This document shows, piece by piece, positions 36,186 through 44,017 of a stretch of DNA of 60,092 nt. The translations under genes and the position numbers were made by a program. The stretch is from assembly GCF_030814315.1 (NCBI RefSeq), contig NZ_JAUSUV010000016.1, positions 1 to 60,092 of the forward strand. The letters run 5' to 3'. This stretch comes from Croceifilum oryzae (GTDB lineage Bacteria > Bacillota > Bacilli > Thermoactinomycetales > Thermoactinomycetaceae). A model generated the notes under the pieces. It worked only from the letters and a program-made list of their open reading frames with translations. It was not told where the DNA came from and ran no database searches. The first letter of the stretch is position 1; every line of letters begins with the position of its first letter.

Positions 36186-36287
36186 GGGATCACTCCCACG
36201 TAAAGCGAATCAATATCTCTTTATCCTTTTAACAGTCAATCTCTATCATCATGCTCCTTTGCTACAAAGTTAAAGGAAGGTAACCCA

Positions 36288-37211
36288 ATGAATAAAAATG
36301 CTCAACCTAGATCCACCGGATTCGGACAATCGTTCGGAACATTTGGAGAGCTACTACAAGGAGTTTTACCAGAAAACAACCTAGACTTCCTAGTCTCATT
36401 TCCAATCACCCGATCTTCCCAAGTTACCTTTGTACCCGACTCTAGTAAAGACTTCATCGAAGTAAGTCCCTCTTACAAAACCAAGACCCAAAAACTAGCC
36501 GAGCAAATGCTAGCTTGGTATAAACTTCCGGCAGGGGGGAGAATCACGATTGAGAGCACACTTCCAGTCGGGAAAGGCTTAGCCAGCTCCTCAGCTGACT
36601 TAGTTGCATGTGCTCGGGCCATTGATAACTGCTACGACCTAGGGATCAACGAAGAAGAGATAGGCCGTTTTTTAGCCGAAATTGAGCCATCTGATGGAGT
36701 GATGTACCCAGGAGTCACTTCGTTTTACCATAAAAAGGTCCAACTTCGAGAATTCATGGGCCCGTTACCGAACCTGACAGTCGTGAGTATTGATGAAGGC
36801 GGGATGGTTGATACACTCCGCTTTAACCAACAAGAAAAGCCGTTTACCTCAGAAGATAAGATGGAGTATCAACGATTGCTAGATGAGATCACGGTTGCCA
36901 TTCAACAACGCGACTATGCCCGTGTGGGGCAAATTTCAACGCAAAGTGCCCGAAAGAATCAGAAGCTTCTCGCCAAACAATCTTTTTCGAAAATAGTGAA
37001 GATATGCGAGCAAGTAGCGGCCTTAGGTGTCATTGTCACACATAGTGGTACATGTATCGGATTGTTGCTTTCTCCTCTTTTTCCAGACTATCCAAATAAG
37101 CTTCAGAAAACCACTCATCTACTCAATGAAATATCAGGTGAAGTAAGCATTTACTACTCATGGGAAGAAGATTGTGTTTGGGAGAATTCACCTATTTTGC
37201 AGAGAGGATGA
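36288..37211 (+). CDS. GHMP kinase, L-threonine kinase (PduX)-like
   Basis: 307 residues, ATG 36288 after AAAGGAAGG. It has GTFGELLQG near the start, the ATP-binding PVGKGLASSSAD near residue 95, EPSDGVMYPG near 140 and HSGTCIGLLLS near 253, all in the order seen in PduX, which phosphorylates L-threonine to O-phospho-L-threonine for cobamide synthesis. No cobalamin genes are near; instead it begins a tailoring operon and the next gene overlaps or abuts its stop. I infer that phosphothreonine, or a related phosphorylated hydroxy amino acid, is an activated intermediate for the PLP enzyme that follows. Confidence 0.8.
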   Translation: MNKNAQPRSTGFGQSFGTFGELLQGVLPENNLDFLVSFPITRSSQVTFVPDSSKDFIEVSPSYKTKTQKLAEQMLAWYKLPAGGRITIESTLPVGKGLASSSADLVACARAIDNCYDLGINEEEIGRFLAEIEPSDGVMYPGVTSFYHKKVQLREFMGPLPNLTVVSIDEGGMVDTLRFNQQEKPFTSEDKMEYQRLLDEITVAIQQRDYARVGQISTQSARKNQKLLAKQSFSKIVKICEQVAALGVIVTHSGTCIGLLLSPLFPDYPNKLQKTTHLLNEISGEVSIYYSWEEDCVWENSPILQRG

Positions 37212-37216
37212 GCTGT

Positions 37217-38245
37217 GTGAAGTTGAAGAGCCTTATTGATTCCATCGGAAATACCCCGACTGTCCGTTTACGCTTGGATGATCAGGCAAGAGGGCAAGTT
37301 TACGCCAAGCTGGAGATGCAGAATCCATTTGGCATGAAAGACCGAGTGGCTAAGCGAATTTTACTAGAAGCAAAACGAACGGGGGAGTTGAAAGAAGGAG
37401 CACCTATTATAGAAAGTTCTTCAGGAACGATGGCGTGTGGGGTTGCGCTAGTTGGAACGTATTTAGGGCACGAAGTTCATATCGTTACCGATCCACGGAT
37501 GGATCCCGTTACCTTTGCCAAACTTGAATCCTTAGGATGCACCGTTCACGTTGTGGAACAAATGGGAGTAAATGGTTGGCAGAGTGCAAGGCTGGAGCTT
37601 CTGCATCAGTTGCTAGATGACTTACCCGGAGCTTTCTTCCCACGGCAATACGAAAATCCAGATAATCCTGCCGCTTACCAATTGCTTGCAGAAGAACTGA
37701 TCGAAGATCTAGGGCGTGTAGATGTATTGGTTGCTTCGGTGGGGAGTGGTGGTTCCATGTCAGGAACAGCCCGGGCCTTGCAACAGTACAACCCGAATTT
37801 AAAGGTGATAGCGGTGGATTGCACAGGAAGTGTGATTTTCGGTCAACCAGACGAACCTTGGAGATTGCAGGGCGGTCTCGGGAACTCCTTAGTTGCGCCC
37901 AACGTGGATCATTCCATTGTAGATGAGGTTCATTGGTTAAACGATGAAGAGGCATTTTCCGCCACACTCCGACTAGCAAAAGAGGAAAAAATATTTGCCG
38001 GCAACTCATCCGGTTCTGTTTATGCGGTAGCAAAATGGGTCAGCTCACAAGTATCTCCTGACATGAAGATTGTAGCCGTTTTCCCAGACCGCGGGGATCG
38101 CTACGTTCATACCATCTATAACCCAAACTATCGAATGGAAAAGGGGATTAATAGTCTACGACTTCCCAAAGCCCCTGAGCGAGTTATAGCAGATACAGTG
38201 GTTGAATCATGGTCATATCAAGCATTATTGCGGAGTAGCAGATGA
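37217..38245 (+). CDS. Cysteine synthase/beta-replacement family PLP enzyme
   Basis: About 342 residues. GTG 37217 has AGAGAGG 9 nt upstream; ATG 37208 would overlap the kinase stop (ATGA) but lies too close to that site. The fold-type II pattern is clear: NPFGMKDRVAKRIL with the PLP lysine near residue 40, ESSSGTMACG as the asparagine-loop equivalent of ESTSGNTG, GSGGSMSGTARAL for phosphate binding, and GNSSGS. The asparagine of the usual SGNT(G) loop is replaced by Thr (SGTM), hinting at a substrate other than O-acetylserine. Directly after a threonine kinase, beta-replacement or elimination on O-phosphothreonine (giving, for example, 2,3-diaminobutyrate, 3-methylcysteine or dehydrobutyrine) is a reasonable inference. 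Confidence 0.8.
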   Translation: MKLKSLIDSIGNTPTVRLRLDDQARGQVYAKLEMQNPFGMKDRVAKRILLEAKRTGELKEGAPIIESSSGTMACGVALVGTYLGHEVHIVTDPRMDPVTFAKLESLGCTVHVVEQMGVNGWQSARLELLHQLLDDLPGAFFPRQYENPDNPAAYQLLAEELIEDLGRVDVLVASVGSGGSMSGTARALQQYNPNLKVIAVDCTGSVIFGQPDEPWRLQGGLGNSLVAPNVDHSIVDEVHWLNDEEAFSATLRLAKEEKIFAGNSSGSVYAVAKWVSSQVSPDMKIVAVFPDRGDRYVHTIYNPNYRMEKGINSLRLPKAPERVIADTVVESWSYQALLRSSR

Positions 38246-38268
38246 TCAATTAAAGGAGGAAGGTCAGA

Positions 38269-39315
38269 ATGAGCAAGAAAATTGAATTGCGAAGCGATAC
38301 ATTTACCTTGCCTACGCCAGAAATGTTAGATGCGATGATTCACGCTGAACTGGGTGATGATGTATACGGTGAAGACCCAACCGTGAAGAAGTTAGAAGAA
38401 CGGGCGGCAGAGATGTTTGGCAAAGAAGCGGCCATTCTCGTTCCAAGCGGCACGATGGCAAACTTAGCTTCTTTGATGGCCCATTGCCCGCGAGGTTCAA
38501 AAGTACTAGTGGGAGACGAGTCCGATATTTATATCTACGAAGCAGGCGGCGCGACAGTATGTGGAGGGATTATGTATGAGCCGATTCCAACACAGCCAGA
38601 TGGTCGTCTAGCCATAGATGATCTGCAAAAGGGTTTTCCAAACGATCTAGCAGACCCACAGTTTGCCTTGCCTGCCCTCATTTGCTTGGAGAATCCACAT
38701 AATCGTATGGGAGGTCGTGTGTTACCTCTTACCTATTTGGCAGAAGTGCAAGCCTTCGCTAAAGAAAGGGGAATCCCGGTCCATATGGATGGAGCTCGTG
38801 TATGTAATGCGGCTGTAGCTCTAACTGTTTCTGTTGCCGAAGTGGCTCAGTATGCAGATTCGCTCCAGTTTTGTTTATCCAAAGGATTGTCAGCGCCGAT
38901 TGGCTCCATAGTGGTAGGGGATCGAGAATTTATTCAAAAAGTATATCGGATTCGTAAAATGCTAGGTGGCGGTATGCGTCAGGCAGGAGTGATCGCCGCA
39001 GCAGGATACGTTTCTCTAAATAGCATGATAAAACGGTTAGAAGACGATCATACCCACGCCAAGCAGTTAGCGACCGGTCTAGATTCTATAAAAGGAATCG
39101 AATGTGATGTGAAAACGGTGGATACCAACATTGTTTTCTTCCGTGTACAAGATAAACGCTTTACTTGGCAAACGTTCGTAGAAGCAGTACGTCAGCAGGG
39201 ATTATATATCGATGAACTAGGGCATGGACGAATTCGTGCCGTAACCCATTCTGGTATTACTTCTCAAGATATCAATCAAGCGCTACTCATTATACAAAAC
39301 GTCCTCAATTCGTAA
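38269..39315 (+). CDS. ltaE: Low-specificity L-threonine aldolase family
   Basis: 348 residues, ATG 38269 after AGGAGGAAGG. It matches the fold-type I LtaE/GLY1 family: IELRSDTFTLPTPEM start, GDDVYGEDPTVKKLE, PSGTMANLASLM, HMDGARVCNAAVAL and the PLP lysine in QFCLSKGLSAPIGS, then RKMLGGGMRQAGVIAAAG. Family members cleave L-threonine or L-allo-threonine to glycine and acetaldehyde and can run the reaction in reverse to make beta-hydroxy amino acids. In this operon it may build or remove a beta-hydroxy amino acid precursor; the direction cannot be read from sequence. Confidence 0.88.
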   Translation: MSKKIELRSDTFTLPTPEMLDAMIHAELGDDVYGEDPTVKKLEERAAEMFGKEAAILVPSGTMANLASLMAHCPRGSKVLVGDESDIYIYEAGGATVCGGIMYEPIPTQPDGRLAIDDLQKGFPNDLADPQFALPALICLENPHNRMGGRVLPLTYLAEVQAFAKERGIPVHMDGARVCNAAVALTVSVAEVAQYADSLQFCLSKGLSAPIGSIVVGDREFIQKVYRIRKMLGGGMRQAGVIAAAGYVSLNSMIKRLEDDHTHAKQLATGLDSIKGIECDVKTVDTNIVFFRVQDKRFTWQTFVEAVRQQGLYIDELGHGRIRAVTHSGITSQDINQALLIIQNVLNS

Positions 39316-39344
39316 AATACCGTGCTACTAAGGGAGAGATTCAT

Positions 39345-40376
39345 ATGTTTAAGGGGAATTTAGAAGGTAGATTAATCGAGGCAATTGAACCGATTCGCCA
39401 GCACGTGTTAGCCGTTTCGATCTATCATTTATTTGATACAGGGTTGTTCGACCTGATAAATGAACGCGGCGAAATATCCGCTTCCCAAGCGGCAGAGAAA
39501 TTGAACATGGACGAGTCCAAATTAGAAGGATTCTGTAAATATTTGAAAGTCGAAGGAATCGTATGGGAGGAAGGGCAACTCTTTTCTCTTACTGAGAAGG
39601 GAAAGGAGCTTTCTGACTTCCGTGCGTGGTACATCATGCTAATTGGAGGCTACGCGAACACATTTTTCCAAGTCGGTGAAAAGCTGTACAAAGAATCCGG
39701 TTGGGCTACTCGCGATGCGATGAAAGTAGGCATTGGCTCTTGCGGCATTAGCCATTACGATTCGATTCCACTCACCCGCCGCCTGATGGAACAAATTCCG
39801 GGTCAATGTAATAAATTGTTAGATCTCGGTTGTGGAAATGGGATGTACTTAGTGGAATTCTGTGAGCAATTTCCACACATTGAAGCATGGGGCACAGAGC
39901 CTAGCGAAGGAGGATACAACGAAGCAGTACGTCTCATTCAAGAGAGAGGCCTAGAGAATCGGATTCGCCTCTCTAATTTGAATGCCATTGACTTCTTTCA
40001 TCAAAAAATAGATTATGAGCCCGATTTTCTCGTGTTAGGTTTCGTTTTACATGAAATCCTAGGCCAAGAAGGCGAAGAAGGCGTTGCCCAATTCTTACAG
40101 ATGGTAACAGACCGTTTTCCAGACATTCACCTCATCGTTATTGAAGTAGACAATCGAATTGATGATCCACAGATTATGCGTCACGGATTATCACGTGCCT
40201 ACTATAATCCATATTACTTGCTTCATTACTTCACAGAACAAAAAATGGAGACAGAAGCCTTTTGGGATCAGCTCTTTGGACGTTGTGGGTTAACCATTGT
40301 CTCCAAAGATACAACAGATCAAAATGTGGACTCTACAGGTCTTGAAATCGGTTATTTATTAAAGAAAAGAGGCTGA
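39345..40376 (+). CDS. SAM-dependent methyltransferase, possibly alpha-keto acid C-methyltransferase
   Basis: 343 residues, ATG 39345 after GGGAGAG. The first 110 residues are a helical winged-helix-like dimerisation domain (SASQAAEKLNMDESKLEGF, then VWEEGQLFSLTEKGKEL). The Rossmann part has motif I LLDLGCGNGMYLVEF near 163 and an acidic FLVLGFVLHEILGQEGEEG segment. This layout is shared by small-molecule O- and C-methyltransferases, including MppJ/MrsA-type enzymes that methylate the beta carbon of alpha-keto acids before transamination. The next gene, 4 nt downstream, is an aminotransferase, which favours that reading. The acceptor is unknown. Confidence 0.75.
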   Translation: MFKGNLEGRLIEAIEPIRQHVLAVSIYHLFDTGLFDLINERGEISASQAAEKLNMDESKLEGFCKYLKVEGIVWEEGQLFSLTEKGKELSDFRAWYIMLIGGYANTFFQVGEKLYKESGWATRDAMKVGIGSCGISHYDSIPLTRRLMEQIPGQCNKLLDLGCGNGMYLVEFCEQFPHIEAWGTEPSEGGYNEAVRLIQERGLENRIRLSNLNAIDFFHQKIDYEPDFLVLGFVLHEILGQEGEEGVAQFLQMVTDRFPDIHLIVIEVDNRIDDPQIMRHGLSRAYYNPYYLLHYFTEQKMETEAFWDQLFGRCGLTIVSKDTTDQNVDSTGLEIGYLLKKRG

Positions 40377-40380
40377 AAGC

Positions 40381-41541
40381 ATGCTCAGAATCACGAGTCA
40401 AAACAGTCCATACACCTTACTCCAACAACGCCTTCAATACATCGCCCTACATCCAGATCGTCCGTTTACGATCTTAATTGAAAATGTGCCCCAGTGGGAT
40501 ACGCCCCTTCAGCCCGTGACAAGCAAACAGTCCTATATCTGTGACTATGCACCGTGCAATGGCTATGATTTTTTGTTGAATGGACTGAAGGAACGGGATC
40601 AGAGTAAATATCAGTCCTACGTTCAAAATGAAAATATGTTGATTACAAATGGGGCAATGCATGCGTTATCTCTCATCTTCCGTTCTTTGTACAAGCCGGG
40701 AGGAATCGCCCTTGTCCAAGCCCCTGTATTAGGGAACATTGCCGATATCTTAAAAGCTTCTGGGTATCAAATAGTCTATTTTTCATCTGATCAAGCCGAA
40801 ATGCTAGGACAATTGGAACCATTGTACACAGACGACGTGCGGTTTATATACATCAACACACCGCATAATCCCTTCGGCGGCATATTATCGGAGAGTGTAG
40901 TGAAGGAGTTAGTCAACTTTGCACAGGAACGCAACGTTGCCCTAATCGCCGATATGATCTACGATTCCTACACATTTGATGGGAACGTTACATACTCCCC
41001 TCTCGTTGTGAGTACAGATTGGCAACATCTTTATACCGTGAACTCGATGTCAAAGAACTACGGTGCCCCTGGTTTGCGGATTGGTTGGATTACTTCCGAT
41101 ATGGAAAATATTAAGAAATTGTCCGGGTTATGTGAGGCGGAATGTGTTGCGATTAGTGGACTATCTCAATTACAAGCTTATGACTTGATTCAAAAAGGAA
41201 ACGATGAGCTGGTAGCGATTGTCCGGCACCGTAAGGAATATGTGGAGCAGCAACTGGCTAAGATTGAGAACATCCAATACCACATTCCAGCTGGAGGAAC
41301 CCAATTCTTCGTAAAACTGCCAGTGGATGATATTGACCTGTTTGCGGACTTTGTGTTGTTAGAATACGGGCTTGCCTTGACTACAACGAGTAATTACGAC
41401 GGGATCGAGTGCTCGTATATTCGGGTTCCGATTATTCATTCGGTTGAAATGATTGAGAAAGCGCTTGAGTTGTTGGTAAAGGGGATGGAGGAGTTTGGTA
41501 GGTTGTGTCATTCGGATTCGGTATTAGGTGCTAGAAACTAG
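40381..41541 (+). CDS. Class I/II PLP aminotransferase
   Basis: 386 residues, starting 4 nt after the methyltransferase stop. Fold-type I features: LITNGAMHALSLIFRSLYKPGG, INTPHNPFGG, ADMIYDSYTFDG with the cofactor-binding Asp/Tyr, and the PLP lysine in TVNSMSKNYGAPGLRIGW near residue 225. It is the aspartate/aromatic aminotransferase type. Translational coupling with the methyltransferase suggests the pair converts an alpha-keto acid to a beta-methyl amino acid. It is the last gene of the tailoring operon; no clear terminator follows, only the structured repeat. Confidence 0.82.
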   Translation: MLRITSQNSPYTLLQQRLQYIALHPDRPFTILIENVPQWDTPLQPVTSKQSYICDYAPCNGYDFLLNGLKERDQSKYQSYVQNENMLITNGAMHALSLIFRSLYKPGGIALVQAPVLGNIADILKASGYQIVYFSSDQAEMLGQLEPLYTDDVRFIYINTPHNPFGGILSESVVKELVNFAQERNVALIADMIYDSYTFDGNVTYSPLVVSTDWQHLYTVNSMSKNYGAPGLRIGWITSDMENIKKLSGLCEAECVAISGLSQLQAYDLIQKGNDELVAIVRHRKEYVEQQLAKIENIQYHIPAGGTQFFVKLPVDDIDLFADFVLLEYGLALTTTSNYDGIECSYIRVPIIHSVEMIEKALELLVKGMEEFGRLCHSDSVLGARN

Positions 41542-41629
41542 GTACTAGATATGCCTAGTCTACTATGTTTACTGTTTACAAAAGAACAAAAGGTTTATGT
41601 AGTCTGTTAGGAACTAGACTAGATAGCCC

Positions 41630-41824
41630 GGGGCATGTATCTGCCCACAGCTCAAATAGTAAGCCTGCGAGGATGTGGAAAAGCAAGTCCGCTCCATCCT
41701 TCTCCGCTTCGGGCAAGTGGCAAAACTCGCAAAGAACGCTCAGACATTGCCACAAAACACCCTAGCTACGAAGGACTACGCTAAGTAGGCTTACTAACCT
41801 CGCAGTGGTCAGATACATTGCCCC
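41630..41824 (+). repeat. Structured repeat, copy 3 (full-length)
   Basis: 195 bp. The terminal stem GGGGCATGTATCTG pairs with CAGATACATTGCCCC. Internal parts: CCACA/TGTGG hairpin holding CTCAAATA and GTAAGCC (41659-41665), the latter complementary to GGCTTAC (41788-41794); central stem CTTC/GAAG, GGG/CCC, GTGGCAA (41717-41723)/TTGCCAC (41747-41753); loop with AACTCGCAAAG and ACGCTCA; small hairpin CTAC-GCTAA-GTAG. GCGAGG (41666-41671) is also complementary to CCTCGC (41798-41803). A short open frame through the element (41565-41765) is not a credible gene. The rest of the 41542-42254 spacer shows no gene. Confidence 0.75.
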
Positions 41825-42110
41825 TATTCTATTTATCCTTACTGCTCTATCAAAAGTTTGCTGTATATCAGATCTGTTAGTCTTCTAGTCTATGTATGTT
41901 CACTCGTTTACCAAAAAAACCTTTGATTAATAGGAGTAGGGGAGTTGTCAAATCGACACTCCCAGCTCCCGATTCCCCAATATCCCAATGAGACGTTACT
42001 ATTTTGTTGTGAAAGGCTTTTTTTAAATAAAAGAATGGATAGCAAAAAAGTGGAGAGTTCGAACAGAAATGTTTCACAATATCCTACTATGTTACAGTAA
42101 GATATAAGGA

Positions 42111-42142
42111 ATGACTTTAGTCTTGATTAGGGCTAAAGTCAT
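42111..42142 (+). other. Hairpin upstream of the GRDP-like gene
   Basis: ATGACTTTAG (42111-42120) pairs perfectly with CTAAAGTCAT (42133-42142) around a 12-base loop and is followed by ATTATTTG. It may be a weak terminator separating the peptide cluster from the next operon. Confidence 0.45.
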
Positions 42143-42254
42143 ATTATTTGTAATCTAAAAGTTACATTACGGATGTGTAGCTGTGGGTAATAGTAAGTAG
42201 ATCATGATTGAATGGTCTAAATCATACAGTAGGACGAAACAGGGGGGAAATGAT

Positions 42255-43301
42255 TTGGAGCTAATGATCGGTGTCTTATTGTTTATGTTTATCATGGTAA
42301 CCATTATCGTAAATGTCGTCGTACGTAATAATAAAAAAAGAGGGAAGAACATCGGTTTACATGTGTTGCCTGATTTAGGACTACAAAAGAATGAGGAACC
42401 GTTCCAAGCTGAGATGAAGAAGCTAGTGGAGCATATCGAACAATCGATTCCTGAGCACTATGCCAGCCAGGTAAGAGAGCGAGTGATTCGTGAATATCAA
42501 ATCTCACAACACGATTTTCAAAATCGTTGGTTTGAGTGGAAGCGCTACTTAGCGATGGTCTCCATTCTCCCGTATGTACCGATGTATAGTCGAGACGTTG
42601 ATGTAATCTGGCATGAGATGTTAATGTTCACCAAAGACTATGAACAATTCTCCAAAAAACTATTAGGGACGACTCTCCATCACCAACCGCATGGTCCAGA
42701 AGAGCAGAAACTCGTTCCAAACGATCGTGCATGGTTTGATCTTATCTTTCATCTACTATTTGCACCAACTAAATATACGAACTACACATGGGGAAAGTTC
42801 TTGAAACACCCAGTCTCGGTTCAAGTCATTCATGATTTTCGAACCCTCTCAACAGAGAAGCTACAGGAAAGGTATTTTAATACAGACACTGCAACCCATT
42901 TCCCCGTGATAGAAAACATACAAAAGCTGTTAATCACACAAGTAAAGCAAAAATTAGAGAAGTTGGACCAATTTTACGTGACTCACGGATCCAATGTAAG
43001 AACGTTTAAAAAGTACCATAACATGAAATCACCTGATTACATCTTTATGGGTTTCCTGTTTTTATCTGCCTATCATTATGATGCGTTTCTTGCTCAATAT
43101 GCTCTCCTTAATGCGCAATCAAGTTCCTATAGTAGTAACTATGTGTTCGGTACAGGTGATAGTGATTCAGGCAGTAGCGATTCAGGCGGTAGCGACTCAG
43201 GAAGTAGTGACTCAGGAAGTAGTGACTCAGGAAGTAGCGGAGGAAGCAGTTGTGGTGGCAGTAGCGGATGTGGCGGCGGTGGCTGTGGTGGTGGAAGTTA
43301 G
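42255..43301 (+). CDS. GRDP-like membrane protein with Gly/Ser/Cys-rich tail
   Basis: About 348 residues from TTG 42255 (AGGGGGG 7 nt upstream); an ATG at 42204 lacks a ribosome site. The N-terminus is one transmembrane helix (LMIGVLLFMFIMVTIIVNVVV). The middle holds the pattern YSRDVDVIWHEMLMFTKDYEQF followed by a His-rich LHHQPHG stretch, which recalls glycine-rich-domain-containing (GRDP-like) proteins with their D..WH..ML...Y..F signature. The C-terminus is five DSGSS-type repeats followed by GGSSCGGSSGCGGGGCGGGS. The function of the family is not established; the exposed Cys may bind metal or form disulfides. It starts a small operon with AIM24 and Nudix genes. Confidence 0.65.
   Translation: MELMIGVLLFMFIMVTIIVNVVVRNNKKRGKNIGLHVLPDLGLQKNEEPFQAEMKKLVEHIEQSIPEHYASQVRERVIREYQISQHDFQNRWFEWKRYLAMVSILPYVPMYSRDVDVIWHEMLMFTKDYEQFSKKLLGTTLHHQPHGPEEQKLVPNDRAWFDLIFHLLFAPTKYTNYTWGKFLKHPVSVQVIHDFRTLSTEKLQERYFNTDTATHFPVIENIQKLLITQVKQKLEKLDQFYVTHGSNVRTFKKYHNMKSPDYIFMGFLFLSAYHYDAFLAQYALLNAQSSSYSSNYVFGTGDSDSGSSDSGGSDSGSSDSGSSDSGSSGGSSCGGSSGCGGGGCGGGS
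43164..43238 (+). repeat. Five tandem 15-bp units coding DSGSS/DSGGS
   Basis: The unit is GAYTCAGGMRGTAGY and occurs five times head to tail in frame within the GRDP-like gene. The last two or three units are almost identical, so length variation between strains is likely. Confidence 0.85.
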
Positions 43302-43346
43302 ATAAAGAATGGACATGACTATGATTTCAAATAGGGAGGAATTAGA

Positions 43347-44012
43347 ATGTCTGATTCTCTAGATCAGTTATTGCACCGCGCGGAAGAAGTGGATAGTTCT
43401 CAAGCCTTTACCCTTCAAAATTCAAAAGCATTAAAAATCCGCCTAACCGATTCCGTATTTTGTCGGGCGGGGAGCATGGTTGCTTACCAAGGAAACATCA
43501 AATTTGAAAGCACCACGGGCGGCGGGCTTAGCAAATGGATTAAAAAGAAGATAACAGGCGAAGGTGTGCCTTTGATGAAGGCAGTTGGAAATGGCGATTT
43601 ATTCTTAGCAAATCAAGCGGCTGATATTATGGTGATTGAACTGAAAGGAGAAACCCTCTTTGTAGAAAGTAGAAATCTCCTTGCCTTTGAAAAGACAATC
43701 GATTGGGATGTTACCTTATTAAAAGGCGGAGGATCCATGTCCGGTGGCCTCTTTACCTGTAAATTAAGCGGTCATGGCTGCATTGCGATCACTTCCTTTG
43801 GCCAGCCCATTGCTCTAGAGGCTCCCTGCGTCGTAGATCCCGACTCCGTTCTCGGTTGGACTTCTGGAACCTCTCCTACCATTCGTACCGATATCAACTT
43901 CAAAACATTAATCGGCAAATCTTCTGGTGAGACCTTTCAGCTAGCATTTAATGGCAAAGGCAAAGTGCTTGTTCAGCCCTATGAAAATGACCAACAAAAC
44001 CTAAAAGGATGA
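43347..44012 (+). CDS. AIM24 family protein
   Basis: 221 residues, ATG 43347 after GGGAGGAA. It reads as an all-beta protein with the AIM24/TrpRAP-like pattern: VFCRAGSMVAYQGNIKFE, GLSKWIKKKITGEGVPLMKAVGNGDLFLA, ESRNLLAFE, GLFTCKLSGHGCIAITSFGQP and FNGKGKVLVQPYE at the end. The biochemical role of bacterial members is unknown. It has no signal peptide and sits between the GRDP-like and Nudix genes, overlapping or abutting the latter. Confidence 0.85.
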   Translation: MSDSLDQLLHRAEEVDSSQAFTLQNSKALKIRLTDSVFCRAGSMVAYQGNIKFESTTGGGLSKWIKKKITGEGVPLMKAVGNGDLFLANQAADIMVIELKGETLFVESRNLLAFEKTIDWDVTLLKGGGSMSGGLFTCKLSGHGCIAITSFGQPIALEAPCVVDPDSVLGWTSGTSPTIRTDINFKTLIGKSSGETFQLAFNGKGKVLVQPYENDQQNLKG

Positions 44013-44017
44013 TGCAT

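Noticed and set aside
36288-37211. Cobalamin biosynthesis role for the PduX-like kinase
   Set aside because: No cobamide or propanediol genes are present; the gene begins a tailoring operon in a peptide cluster.
41565-41765. 66-residue open frame in the spacer
   Set aside because: It lies inside the repeat element; the frame is a by-product of the structured sequence and is not kept in other copies.
43078-43305. 75-residue Val-rich open frame
   Set aside because: It is an out-of-frame reading of the DSGSS tandem repeats in the GRDP-like gene.
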